From the NCBI RefSeq assembly GCF_963662255.1, contig NC_085067.1, positions 5,360,428 through 5,424,427 of the forward strand: a DNA stretch of 64,000 bases, written 5' to 3'. Shown one piece after another: positions 36,648 to 47,051 of the stretch. The position numbers were made by a program, and so were the translations under genes. Each line of letters starts with the position of its first letter. The first letter of the stretch is position 1. The stretch comes from Cinclus cinclus (taxonomy: Eukaryota > Chordata > Aves > Passeriformes > Cinclidae). The notes below the pieces were generated by a model that had not been told where the DNA came from, ran no database searches, and worked only from the letters and a program-made list of their open reading frames with translations.

Positions 36648-39600
36648 ATGACCAGGGAAGAAGATCTACCAGACTGGAACTCATCCAAGGAGTTTTATGA
36701 AAAATATGAGCCGAAGGAGATTTTGGGCAGGTAAAGCTTTATTTTTGGCAAGCGGCTTGTTTTGGTTTCACGTCCTCCAGTACCAGATAGGAACAGTGTT
36801 CCCTGGGAATCTGATACAAACAGGGCCCACAGCAGCATGGGGCTAAAAATAGCATGGAACAGCACTTTCCATCAGCTCAAAACCTTCTGTCCCACCGAGA
36901 CAGGGTGACAGAGCGAGACCTGCTGGTGCATGAAAATCCCAGCCAGCCCAGGTGCCGGTGGCTGGGCAGGCAGGGATGCAACCCCCCTTTTCTCCCTGTT
37001 TTCCCTGGCAGGGGGGTGAGCAGCGTGGTCCGGAGGTGCATCCACAAAACCACGAGGCAGGAATACGCCGTGAAGATCATCGACATCACGGCAGGGAACA
37101 TCTCCCCCAAGGAGGTGCAGGAGCTGCGGGAAGCCACCACCAAGGAGATCGACATCCTCCGCAAGGTCTCGGGCCACCCCAACGTCAGTAAGTCAGGCCT
37201 AGAGCATCCAGGCAAGGGGAATTTCTGCCCTGTTTGTTCCTCGGGGTGTCCCCAGGAAGGGTTTTTGGGGTGAAAGCCCTGGATGATGCCAGGCACCTGC
37301 TCAGAGCATTGTTTGCTCTCCCTCTACACACACCCCAGCAGTGCCCCCCATACTGTCTCCCAACCACAACACTTGTGAAGATTAGCTCCTCATTAACTCA
37401 ATTAGAAGTTTAATCAGATTTTTAGTCCGTTGCTGGATGGGAACGCTGTGCTCACAGCCCCTGTGCTTTATTGCAGTCCAGCTGAAGGACAGCTATGAAT
37501 CCAGCACCTTCTTCTTCTTGGTGTTTGACCTGTAAGTACCAGCTGGCTCAGCACCCTGGGCCCACTCCCCCTCTGCAGATTGGTCCCAGCTTTTTATGGC
37601 CCAAAAATGGCAAAGTGGAGGGACAAGCAGCCCATAAGGTAGAAACAAGCCCCAATTACTGCAAGCTCATTGCAGCCCTGCTGCCAGCACTGTTTCCCCT
37701 CTGTCAGCGGCTCAGTGCTGCTCGGGTTTCCCTGTAACCTTTGGTGGGAGCTGTCATGCATCCCTGAGGGTTATTTATATGTTCAATGGGACCATGGTGT
37801 CTGCAAAGCCACAGTTCCCAATGCCAGGACAGTGCAGTGGATGTCAGAGGTGGGATGGCACCGGGAGAGCCCCATCCCTGCCCCACCTTTGATGGTTGGA
37901 CTTGGTGATCTTAAAAGATCTTTTGCAACCTTAACAATTCTGTTTTCATCCAAAACCTGCCCTTTCCAGGCACAGCTTCTTCTCCTTCTGCCTGATATTT
38001 TACTGAAATATATACAGGCATTTTTACCCCTTTTTATGGAAGATATTTTGGGCTGATTGATCCTCACCAGAGACTCAGGGCTGGTTTGCTGTTGAAGCTC
38101 AGCCTCTGCCTGACTGTTTCCCCTCTCTTGTGCAGGATGAAGAGAGGGGAGCTCTTTGACTACCTCACTGAGAAAGTCACCTTGAGCGAGAAAGAAACCA
38201 GGTAAGACCAGGTGCAGAGGGGGAAAATCACCTTGTGAGAGCAGAGCGTGGGTTTGAAGGGAGACCTTGCAGCCAGCATGGCACCCTGGGCTGTGTCCCC
38301 GTGCACTGTCCCTGTCCCCATCCCTGGGATGGTGGTGCCAGTGGATGTTTGGGATGGGGAATGAGCTGTCCCCATCCCCAGGAAGATCATGCGAGCGCTG
38401 CTGGAAGTGATCCAGTACCTGCACTCCATCAACATCGTCCACCGAGACCTGAAGCCAGAGAACATCCTGCTGGATGATGACATGAACATCAAGCTGACAG
38501 ATTTTGGCTTCTCCTGCCAGCTGAATGAGAATGAGAAGCTCAAAGGTAGGGAGCTGGCAAGGTGGGGGATGCTGGGCTGGTGAGTTTTGTCAGCCCCACT
38601 CTCTCCTTGTCACCAGTCTCACCTGGGGGTGCACACTGGTGCTGTTTGGCTGCTTTTGCTGTCCTTACATACAAGTTCTGCCTGCACCTCTCTCTCCTTG
38701 CCATGAAAATGTTTCTGCTCTTTAGGAAAACCATCCTGATCCGTTCCACTTCTTTTTTCCTCCAGTTGACCCCCATTATCTTATCCACTTACGTCCAGCA
38801 TTATTTCCCACAACTCCTACCTACAAAGAGCTACATATCCAACAACAGGCATCCCCTCCTACAAGCATCCATAAAATTTTATTTGCTCACTTTTTAGCCA
38901 CAATAGTACACCAAAAAAGTCACCAGTGAGATGCACACAGGTTGCAATCCCTCCCTGTGAGCACCATTCCTGCAAAGATCCCACCACGGGCTGCCTGGGG
39001 ACAGCTGGGAATGGCACCTGGGTTGATGCTCTGCCCTGTGTCCCTGTCCCCACAGAGATCTGTGGCACTCCTGGCTACCTGGCCCCCGAGATCCTGCAGT
39101 GCTCCATGGATGATGAGCACCAAGGCTATGGGAAGGAGGTGGATATGTGAGTGAGAAGCTGTTCCCTAAACACCCACACACAGGGTTTGAGGCATGGCCA
39201 GGATTGTGCTGACTGGGGACCCGTGTGAGTGTTTGGAAAGAAGGAAACTATGCACCAAAAGCTAATCTTGGTGGCTGTGAGGGGCTGTCTGGGTCACCAG
39301 GGGGCTCTGGTGCAGGGCAGGAGGAGAAGCAGCCTGGGGACAAGCCCATCTCCCCACTTTGCTCCATTGTGGGAGGGATAGCAACACTTACCGTTCGTGG
39401 AAGTCAACACAGGCTCAGCTCCAAGATCTGGGGGTTTCAAGTTCACCTTGTGCAGCCCCTGAGAGAGCAGCCATCTCAGGGCAGCCCACTAGAGCTCTGC
39501 AGGGACTTTGCCACCAACTCTGTTGGCTTCAGGCTGCAGATGTCAGAGTTGTGACACACACCAGGCCATTTCATCCCCTTTCCAGTTTGAGCCAGGACAC

Positions 39601-41330
39601 CTGGCACTGCACAGCCTGAGCTGTGCCCGAGGGCATCCAGCCTGGATGGCATCACCGAGCCCCATTCCCTTCCCTAATACACTCTGCACGGGTCAAATAC
39701 TCCATCTCAAGGCATTTTCCTGCAGCATCCAGGGAGCAGCTCCCCATCAGCTCGGCTCAAAACGAGTTCAGCCCCCCTCCCCAGGCACACGCAGTGCAAT
39801 CCCCGCTGCTTTTCCAGGGAGGTAAAGGCAGGTTGGGCCAACCCTGGGGTGCAGACCCAACTGGGTGCCCCGGGGGTGGCGCATGGGTGCTGGAGGCTCC
39901 GTGTGGGCTGCCCACAGGTGGAGCACCGGGGTGATCATGTACACCCTGCTGGCCGGCTCGCCGCCCTTCTGGCACCGCAAGCAGATGCTGATGCTGCGCA
40001 TGATCATGAACGGCGATTACCAGTTCGGCTCCCCGGAGTGGGACGATCGCTCCGACACCGTCAAGGACCTGGTGGGTGCTTGGGTTGGGAGAGCTTGGAG
40101 TGGACGGGGTGTGGCAGACCCCTGGGATACCCCAAACTGAGCGGGTGGCCTGTGCAGATCTCGCGGTTCCTGGTGGTGGACCCGCGGCAGCGGTACACGG
40201 CGGGCGAGGCGCTGGCACACCCCTTCTTCCAGCAGTACGACGTGGAGGAGGTCCGGCACTTCAGCCCCTTCCGCAAATTCAAGGTGGGGATGAGGCTGGG
40301 AGCTCCGGGAGGCAGCAGTGGGATGGGTTTTCCAGCTGGGGGCTGGGTAAGGCTGATGGGGCTGGGTTTTGGGAAGATGCAGCAGCCTGGGTGCAGAGCA
40401 GGCACTCCTTCAAGGGAGGGAGTTAAGGGAGAAGGGAGAAGCTGCCTCTCACCTCAAAAAAAAAACCAAAACAAAACAAAACCCAAAAACATTGAAAGAG
40501 TCTGGAGAGTTCAGCCTGGAGAAGACTCCAGGGAGACCTTAGGGCCCCCTCCATTGCCTAAAGAGGCTCCAAGAGACCTGGAGAGGGACTTTGGGCAAAG
40601 GGTGGAGTGACAGGGTAAGGGGGAGCAGCTTCCCACTGCCAGAGAGCAGGGATAGATAGGATAGTGGGAAGAAATTCTTAGCTGTGAGGATGGGAAGGGC
40701 CTGGCATGGGTTGCCCAGAGAAGCTGTGGCTGCTCCATCCCTGGAGGTGTCCAAGGCCAGGCTTGGACTTGAAGCAACCTGGGATAGGGAAAGATGGCAG
40801 GGGGTGAGAAAAATGGATTTTAAGTTCCCTTTAAACTCAAATCATGCTGTGATTCTGTGATTCCCTGGCATGAATCCCTGCCTTTTGCCAGCCCCACAGG
40901 ACATAAACTGTGCCAGGCACTGAACTCCCTCCTGACTCCCCCACGTGGGGGGGATGCCCTGGGACCACCCCATTATGGGAGAACTCGCCTGCATGCCAGG
41001 CTGTTGTGGGAGGATTCCCCTGCATGCCAAGCTGTTGTGGGGGTTCCCCTGAATGCCAGGCTGTTCCCTGTGCCCCAGGTGATCTGCCTGACCGTGCTGG
41101 CCTCGGTGAGGATTTACTACCAGTACCGGCTGGTGAAGTCGGTGACCAGGGAGCTGGTGGTCAGGGACCCCTACGCCCTCAAGCCCGTCCGCAAGCTCAT
41201 CGACGCCTGTGCCTTCCGCACCTACCGCCACTGGGTGAAGAAGGGCGAGGCCCAGAACAGAGCTGCCCTCTTTGAGAACACCTGCAAGGCCATCCTGCTC
41301 ACCCTGGCGGCCGAGGAGGGGCTGTTCTGA
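36648..41330 (+). CDS. PHKG1: Phosphorylase kinase catalytic subunit gamma 1, complete coding region
   Basis: Catalytic subunit of the muscle-type phosphorylase kinase holoenzyme; phosphorylates and activates glycogen phosphorylase. Nine coding exons: 36648-36730, 37012-37187, 37477-37531, 38136-38201, 38382-38545, 39056-39146, 39918-40071, 40158-40283, 41079-41330. They join to 388 codons plus stop (human 387). Kinase landmarks: glycine loop [11 protein letters not shown] (26-36), ATP lysine in EYAVK (Lys49), HRD Asp149 in [13 protein letters not shown] Asp167, and YLAPE. Glu182 stands in the activation loop where many kinases have a phosphorylated residue, the known reason the gamma subunit needs no loop phosphorylation. 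The C-terminal exon holds the calmodulin-binding regulatory region ([23 protein letters not shown]). One residue is missing relative to human near position 55. No canonical AATAAA was found close after the stop. Confidence 0.97.
37850..37945 (+). mobile_element. CR1 3'-terminal fragment in a PHKG1 intron
   Basis: Contains GATGGTTGGACTTGGTGATC, TTTTGCAACCTTAACAATTC and a TTCTG end. It is short and diverged, and sits between coding exons 3 and 4. Confidence 0.7.
40497..40864 (+). mobile_element. CR1 LINE 3' part in the last PHKG1 intron
   Basis: Long and well preserved. Landmarks include GAGTTCAGCCTGGAGAAGAC, GAAGAAATTCTTAGCTGTGA, TTGCCCAGAGAAGCTGTGGC, CTCCATCCCTGGAGGTGTCC and the terminal ATGCTGTGATTCTGTGATTC. 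An A-rich stretch precedes it at 40457-40490. It has the same orientation as the gene. Confidence 0.92.
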
Positions 41331-42233
41331 TCACTGCCCCAGCCCCTGGTTTGGCTCACAGTAGGCGAGTAAAATCTTGGAAAAACAAAATGGTGATTCC
41401 CGGGGGTTTTTAAACTTTCTTTCATTTGGCTCAGGACTGGTGCAAATACAAACCCAGGAAATAATTTGCTCCTGGGGTGTGTAGCACTGGAAGAATGGGT
41501 TTGGAGAAGCCTCCTTTTAATGGAGGCAGAACCAGCTGCAGCTCCCCGTGGGGAAGGCTCAGCCCTCAGGCACCTGCAGTGCCCCTTTTGGGACAGTTAA
41601 AGCTGGATGAGGGATCGCTGAGCAGTGTTCTAGCCCACCCTTGTGGTCAAGGCTCCTGGTCCCCTCAGGTTTGGTGCAGAGCTCCTGCACAGAGAGTTTG
41701 TGCTGGTTGTAACTCCTGGGAGAGGTGGGGCATTGGTTTGTGCCATCTGTCACACGTAATTTTGTCACTGCTCAAATGCCAATGAAGGTGCCTTGTTTGG
41801 CACCTGGGAAGGCTCAGCACTGCTCCAAAGCTGGGACTTCCCAAGGGAATGGGGACTGATTATGACTCCCCCTTGCAGGGATGTGCCCCTATCCGTTTTC
41901 CCCTGGCAGCCCCACACTGATGGTCACAGGGGGCTGTGGGTGTCCCCTCGCTGGGGCTGCAGGTCAGAGCAGCTCTGGCCCAGTCCCACACATGCAGCCC
42001 TCTGCTCTACATGGACAACAGGAGAGCTGGAGAATCTCCCACACCAAAAGGACCCTAAAGACAAATCCCCCCTTCCTGCCATCCCAATCGCTGCTCCCAC
42101 CCAGACATCCCAGCACTGAAAAGGTTGAAATTATTTTTAATTTGAAAAACAATTGGGGTTTAATTGAAGTGACAGCTGGGGGCTACCGTTCATCTCCACA
42201 GGAGAAAATGTCTCAGGTGTTCCCAGTGAGCCC
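41331..42233. other. Convergent spacer between PHKG1 and SUMF2
   Basis: Holds the 3' UTR of PHKG1 (+) and probably of SUMF2 (-). A minus-strand ATTAAA (TTTAAT on +, 42136-42141) about 95 bases past the SUMF2 stop is a candidate signal. No other element was seen. Confidence 0.5.
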
Positions 42234-45200
42234 TCAGAGCTCAGGTTTGCTCTGGCTTTTCCAGGCTGGGACGGGCGGGATGTCGGCAGCACAGCGGAAG
42301 CTGAGGTTGTCAGAGGCAGAGTCTGGTGTGTTCCCCATCCTCACAGGGAAAAAAAGAGACCCAAAATTAGGGATCCTTCCTAATTAACACATATCCTTAA
42401 TTTGTTAAAACACAAAATGCGTTTTGTTGCTTGCAACAAAATGTGTTGCTTACAACCCAAACGTGACCTGCTAGAACAGCCTAGAAACATCTTCCACTCT
42501 CCCTGAATAACTCAGAGAAAAGCATTTAATTATTAATACCTACTGGAAAACATTATTTGAGAAGCATTTAGGAATGGATTTATAGCAGGGGTGTTTTTAG
42601 CCATATTTGTAGTGTGCTCTGCCAACTGCTTCTCAAAAAAAAAATGGTGTAGGATCAAACAAATGTTTTTAAAATAAAACCAGCCCAGAGAAAACCCTTG
42701 TTCAGCAGCAGCTGGGCTTTGGCCAGACCTACCTGGTAGTGACAAGAGCTCTGTGGTTTGCAGAGCCATCTGCAGTGTCAATCCAAGAAGCCCCTCTCAG
42801 CACCTGCATGTTCTGAGCCCTGGGTGCCCTTCCTGGGGCCAGGAATTGCGATGCTGTCCATTCCCAGGTGTTTCCCAGCAGGTCATAGAGCCCTGAGATG
42901 GTTTTGTGCCAGAATTAGGAGAGCAGGTGTACAAGAGCTGAACATTCGGTGTATGGGAGGGGGAACAACATTCAAAGCATCATTCAAGAGTGTGGGTCAA
43001 CGGTGAGGCTGAAGAAATTCCTCACTGTATTTCAAACTTCAGTGTGTCCTCATTTTCCATGTGCATGAGAACATGGCAGCCAAACAATATCTTTGCAATT
43101 CTGTTAATCCCACTGAGTTTCAAAGTCCCCCAGTTTAAAGGGAGGGGGTTTGGTGCCTGAAGTGCAGCAGGTGCACCTCAGCCAACTCCAGCACCAACCA
43201 TCCATGCTTTTCCTGGGCTCACTTTACTCCAGATCCCACACATCTGGAACTCTTGCCTGCTCCAGGATTTGATAATTAACAATAATTTAGGAAGCAGATG
43301 CCATCCCCAAAGCAGGGTGAGGGTGCTCTGTACCGTAGCTGTTCTGGGCAGGGAAGGCTGTCACTGGGGAGACGCCGTGGTAGCCATCCTCAGCCGTGTC
43401 CCCCTGAGGGAAGTCACCCTGGGGGAACAGAGATCACTCCCAGTAAAGAGCCACCCCAGAAACAACTCCAAATCCTGCTCCTCACAGGGCTGTGCACACA
43501 CTTCAAGTAGGCAAATAACTCTCTGGTGTCAGTTCATGCTGGTCAAGAGAGATCAACCACCTGAAGTTGTCCCAGGTTCCCTCTTCAAACAAATTTATCC
43601 ATGAATTTTTAGAAGCAGGAGAATCCTGGTTTCCCAGGGAAGTTGGGCTGAGCCTGTTCCCTCTGAGGGTGTTTTTACAACCCCCCAGGAGATCAGTTTC
43701 AGTTCCCACAGTGCTTCCCAAGACACCCTCATTTAGTAGCTGAGTGAAACCCCACCGTGAGGAGAGCCCAGCACAGATGGGATGATTTTTAGGATCTTAC
43801 CTGCCACAGGTTTGTACGGTTTGGCTGGAACTTGTTTCCCCAAGGATACATCCTTTCTGCCAGGGAGGAAAAGACAACTGTTAGTCCTGGGTCACTCCAG
43901 CCAGGCTTTTAAGACTGTCCTTTTCTGCTCAGCTTGGGATACTAAGGTTTTATTAATTTATTTTATTAATTATTAATATTATTACACTCCCAGGCCAAAA
44001 GAGGTGGTTCAAAGCCCCCCCAGATTAACATCTGAAAACATCCCTGGAGGGAGGTTTGGATCTGGTGGAGCTAACACCACTCCATGCCTGGTTTGGGAAA
44101 AGCTCAGAGCTTGTGCTACGTACGCTCCAGTCCTCCCCTGGCAGCAAATTCCCACTCCTCCTCCGACGGGAGCCGCTTCCCTTTCCAGGCACAGAAGGCC
44201 TGAGCATCATTCCAGCTCACGTGCAGCACTGGGTAATCCAGCCTGTCCTTGATGCTGGAGCCAGGGCCTGAGGGCTGGGAGGGATTTAAACAGATTTGAA
44301 TTAATTTTATACAATTTTCTATACAAAGGGAATAAGGGGTGGAAGAAATAAAAGGATGGAAAGTGTTTTTTCACCTATTTTTGGTCAGTAAGGTTCAGCA
44401 CACACAACACACACGAGCTCTCAGCATGGGGAGGAGTCACCACACCAGGATTTTACTACACCAGGATTTTACTCACCTGTCTCCAAAATGCCTTCTCGAT
44501 AGGCAGCCACCATGGGGCTGACTGGGGAAAGAAATGACACCAGATTGAAGGTGGACTGGTGACACCTGGACTGGTGACACCATCCCACAGCAGGGTGTGT
44601 TAGTCTGGGAAAGGCTGCAGTTTCAGCTGGGTTATCACACACATTTGGATGCTGCTTTCCCACAGAGCAGAGGCATCTGCTTTTAAAAAGTGAAAACAGA
44701 TCAAGAGGGTCATGCTGTTCAATTTTTCTATTTTAAAGCAGGATTACTGAAGTACTTTGAAACACATTTTACTTCCTCCCAGCTCCCTGGAGTCCAGACT
44801 GACAGCTCACAGAGCAACGAAACAGAGGAGCACATGAATCAACCCCAGCTCAATCCTGCTGAGGTTCAAAGCCAAAACAACCCCAGACTAAAGAAAAACC
44901 TCAGAGAACAGCCAGCCTCTGCAAAGAGGCAGCTGCTCCTCAGTGGAAAAGCAACACCAAACTCATCATAGGATTCAGATTTACCTCCAGTTTTTGGGTG
45001 ACTTTTTTTTTCAGCTCTTCAGATACGAAATCCTCAAAGACAAAGCTCCAGCCAAATGCTTCTGCTTCTGTTTTGTATTTCTTTTCTCTAACAAACTCCC
45101 TGGCATAAATACAACATGCTCTGGGTAAGAGTTCTTCAAGCTCTGCATCACAAAGCTTCTTGTGCAATGAGTTCAGAGCAAGGCAAAAGGTACAAAACTT

Positions 45201-46143
45201 ACAGACACCCCCCAGCTCCAGATAGTTTGATTTAGATTTAACACATAAAACAGTCCAGTGTGCATCTTTGCACAGGTTTTATGTTACCTGTGCAGCCTGC
45301 ATTCAGGTTTCCATAATTGCAGAGAGAGAAAAAAAAAACCCTTAAAAGCCAATAAAACCTGTGGTTGCTGTTAGTAGAAGAGGAGAAGAAGGAAGGAAAA
45401 AATGTGGAAGAGAGGGAAAACAAAGCAAGAGGAAAGGGAAAGGGGGAGGAGAAAAAGAGAGAGGAAGAAGAGAGAAGGAGAAATAAAGGAGGAGGAAGAG
45501 AAGAAAAAGAAAAAATGAGGAAAGAAAGAGGATGAAAAGGACAAAAAAAGGAAATAAAAGTATGTTTGCAAGCTACACTGCCAAGATGGTTCAGCTTGCA
45601 GCTGTGGGGGTGATTTCCTATTGACAGACACGTTTTTTTTTTCCAATGAGCACCCAAGCATTGGCTTTCAGACAGCAGGAAGCAGCCCAGAGCACCGGGC
45701 ACCACAGCTGCCGCTGCCTACAGCCGCCCGAGGCACGGCGGGCTCACCTGAAGTCCCTGTTTGTCACCGGCTGTTTGTCCAGAGCAAACGGCTTCACTGT
45801 CACCTCCCTGGCGGGCCCCTCCTCGCCCCTCTGCAGGGAGCTCGATCCCATCTGGAAGGTGCCTCCGGGCAGCTGCACCATGCTCGCATCCTCTCCGAGC
45901 GCTGAAAAGGGAAAAATTCGGTACAAGTTTCATCTTTTTTTAAACACGAGCGAGGCGCAGCGACCTGCGGGATGTCCCCGGTGCGGAGGAATGGCTGACG
46001 GCGCCCGCCGTGTGCGTTCAGCTCCAAGTTCCATTTTCGGGAAGGGAGCGATCCCTGCCCTGGGGGATGTCAGGGAGGTGGTTTTGGGGGCTCTCACCCA
46101 GCACCCCCCAGCACAGCAGGACCAGCCCCGCCGCCGTCCCCAT
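42234..46143 (-). CDS. SUMF2: Sulfatase-modifying factor 2, complete
   Basis: ER-lumen paralogue of formylglycine-generating enzyme; it binds sulfatases and FGE but in mammals lacks formylglycine-generating activity. Nine minus-strand exons: 46143-46098, 45901-45748, 45099-44985, 44521-44477, 44274-44124, 43856-43801, 43418-43334, 42892-42733, 42339-42234. All introns are GT-AG, giving 305 codons plus stop (human 301). Exon 1 is a signal peptide ([16 protein letters not shown]). FGE-sulfatase domain landmarks are [73 protein letters not shown] and WEWTAS, then [10 protein letters not shown] and [11 protein letters not shown]. The exon 5 acceptor was placed at 44275, because the nearer AG would break the conserved SGPGS. 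The protein ends KPEL, resembling the mammalian PGEL retention tail. Confidence 0.96.
45375..45560 (+). repeat. Purine-rich tract in SUMF2 intron 2
   Basis: About 185 bp almost entirely A/G on + (GGAAGAGA, GGAGGAGAAA and AAGAAAAAGAAAA words). It is pyrimidine on the transcribed SUMF2 sense strand, about 280 bp upstream of the exon 3 acceptor. Confidence 0.85.
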
Positions 46144-46340
46144 CCCGGAGCCGCGGAGGAACCGCGGGCCCGACCCGGAGATGCTGCGGGCTCGGGGAGC
46201 GCTTCCGGGGCATCCGGGCCCTAGGAAAAGGGATTTCTGTCAGTCCCCGGCTGCACACGGCTTAGAACTGCCGGGCAGCCCTTCTCCACCAGGGAGGCGT
46301 TCGGGGGTGCTCGAGGGGCTTTTTTTAAGGTTTCGTTTAT
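46144..46340 (-). promoter_or_regulatory. SUMF2: SUMF2 CpG-rich promoter
   Basis: CpG-rich block (about 45690-46320) over and just upstream of exon 1 (minus strand). It contains GCGCTTCCGGGGC, an ETS-like core (46199-46211), and no TATA box. Confidence 0.5.
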
Positions 46341-46810
46341 GGTCGTTCAGCGAGGAGATTCCTCTTAACACAAAGCACCGCTGGGGTTAGGGAAAATCAT
46401 TCCAGAGGGCAGGAGCCTGGTGCCTTGCCACAAACGCACTGAAAGCTCTGCCTAGACCTGCTCTGGCACTCGTCCATAAAATAATTTATTGCAGCAGAAC
46501 CAGCATTAAAAATGCACCCGGGACAGCTCCTTCACACTCCCTTCAAACCATTCTGTAGCCAGTGAACTCAGTTTTATTCACAAGCAAGTACAAAATTACT
46601 GAGTGATTGCCTTAATCCAGATTTTTTAAAAAAATTTACTGAACAAATTCCAGGCCTGATCCCACCCTGTTCCCAAAGCAGACGCTTGAGCAGTAATTTC
46701 ACGAAATTGCCAAGAGGAGGAACTCAGGAATGCAGCCCACCCCCACTGCAGAATGTCTGAGAGGAGGTGAAGGTTAAAGAACAGACACCCAAAGCACAGA
46801 ACAGAACAGA
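46341..46810. other. Spacer between SUMF2 5' end and CCT6A 3' end
   Basis: No coding exon. Additional minus-strand AATAAA candidates (TTTATT on +) near 46485 and 46573 could serve longer CCT6A 3' ends. Confidence 0.5.
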
Positions 46811-46814
46811 ACAG

Positions 46815-46820
46815 TTTATT
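46815..46820 (-). terminator. CCT6A: CCT6A polyadenylation signal
   Basis: TTTATT on + is AATAAA on the minus strand, 232 bases past the CCT6A stop, inside an ACAGAACAGAACAG context. Confidence 0.65.
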
Positions 46821-47051
46821 GGGTAAAAATGGAAAGCAACTGCAGCCACACAATTCAGTGAAATCAAAAATAAATAACTCCTTTTTAGAGCCAAATCTTT
46901 TGATTAAGTTGCTGAGATTTTGAGTGGCCGTGTTACCAAAGGGACTGCCCCTCACGGCAGAGTGGCTGCTGGTGCTGGGACATCCACCACAGCCAAGGAC
47001 AGGGCCCTGGGGTGGCTTCCTTGGAGAAATTCCACAGGGAGCAGCTCCAGC

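Noticed and set aside
39849..40610. 253-codon + frame in the PHKG1 region
   Set aside because: Out-of-frame shadow of PHKG1 coding exons 7 and 8 plus intron and CR1.
44254..44275. Alternative acceptor AG nearer the body of SUMF2 exon 5
   Set aside because: Using it gives A-L-A-P instead of the conserved S-G-P-G-S; the AG at 44275 preserves frame and family sequence.
45238..45705. 155-codon minus frame rich in Ser/Phe/Leu
   Set aside because: Translation of the polypyrimidine tract in SUMF2 intron 2.
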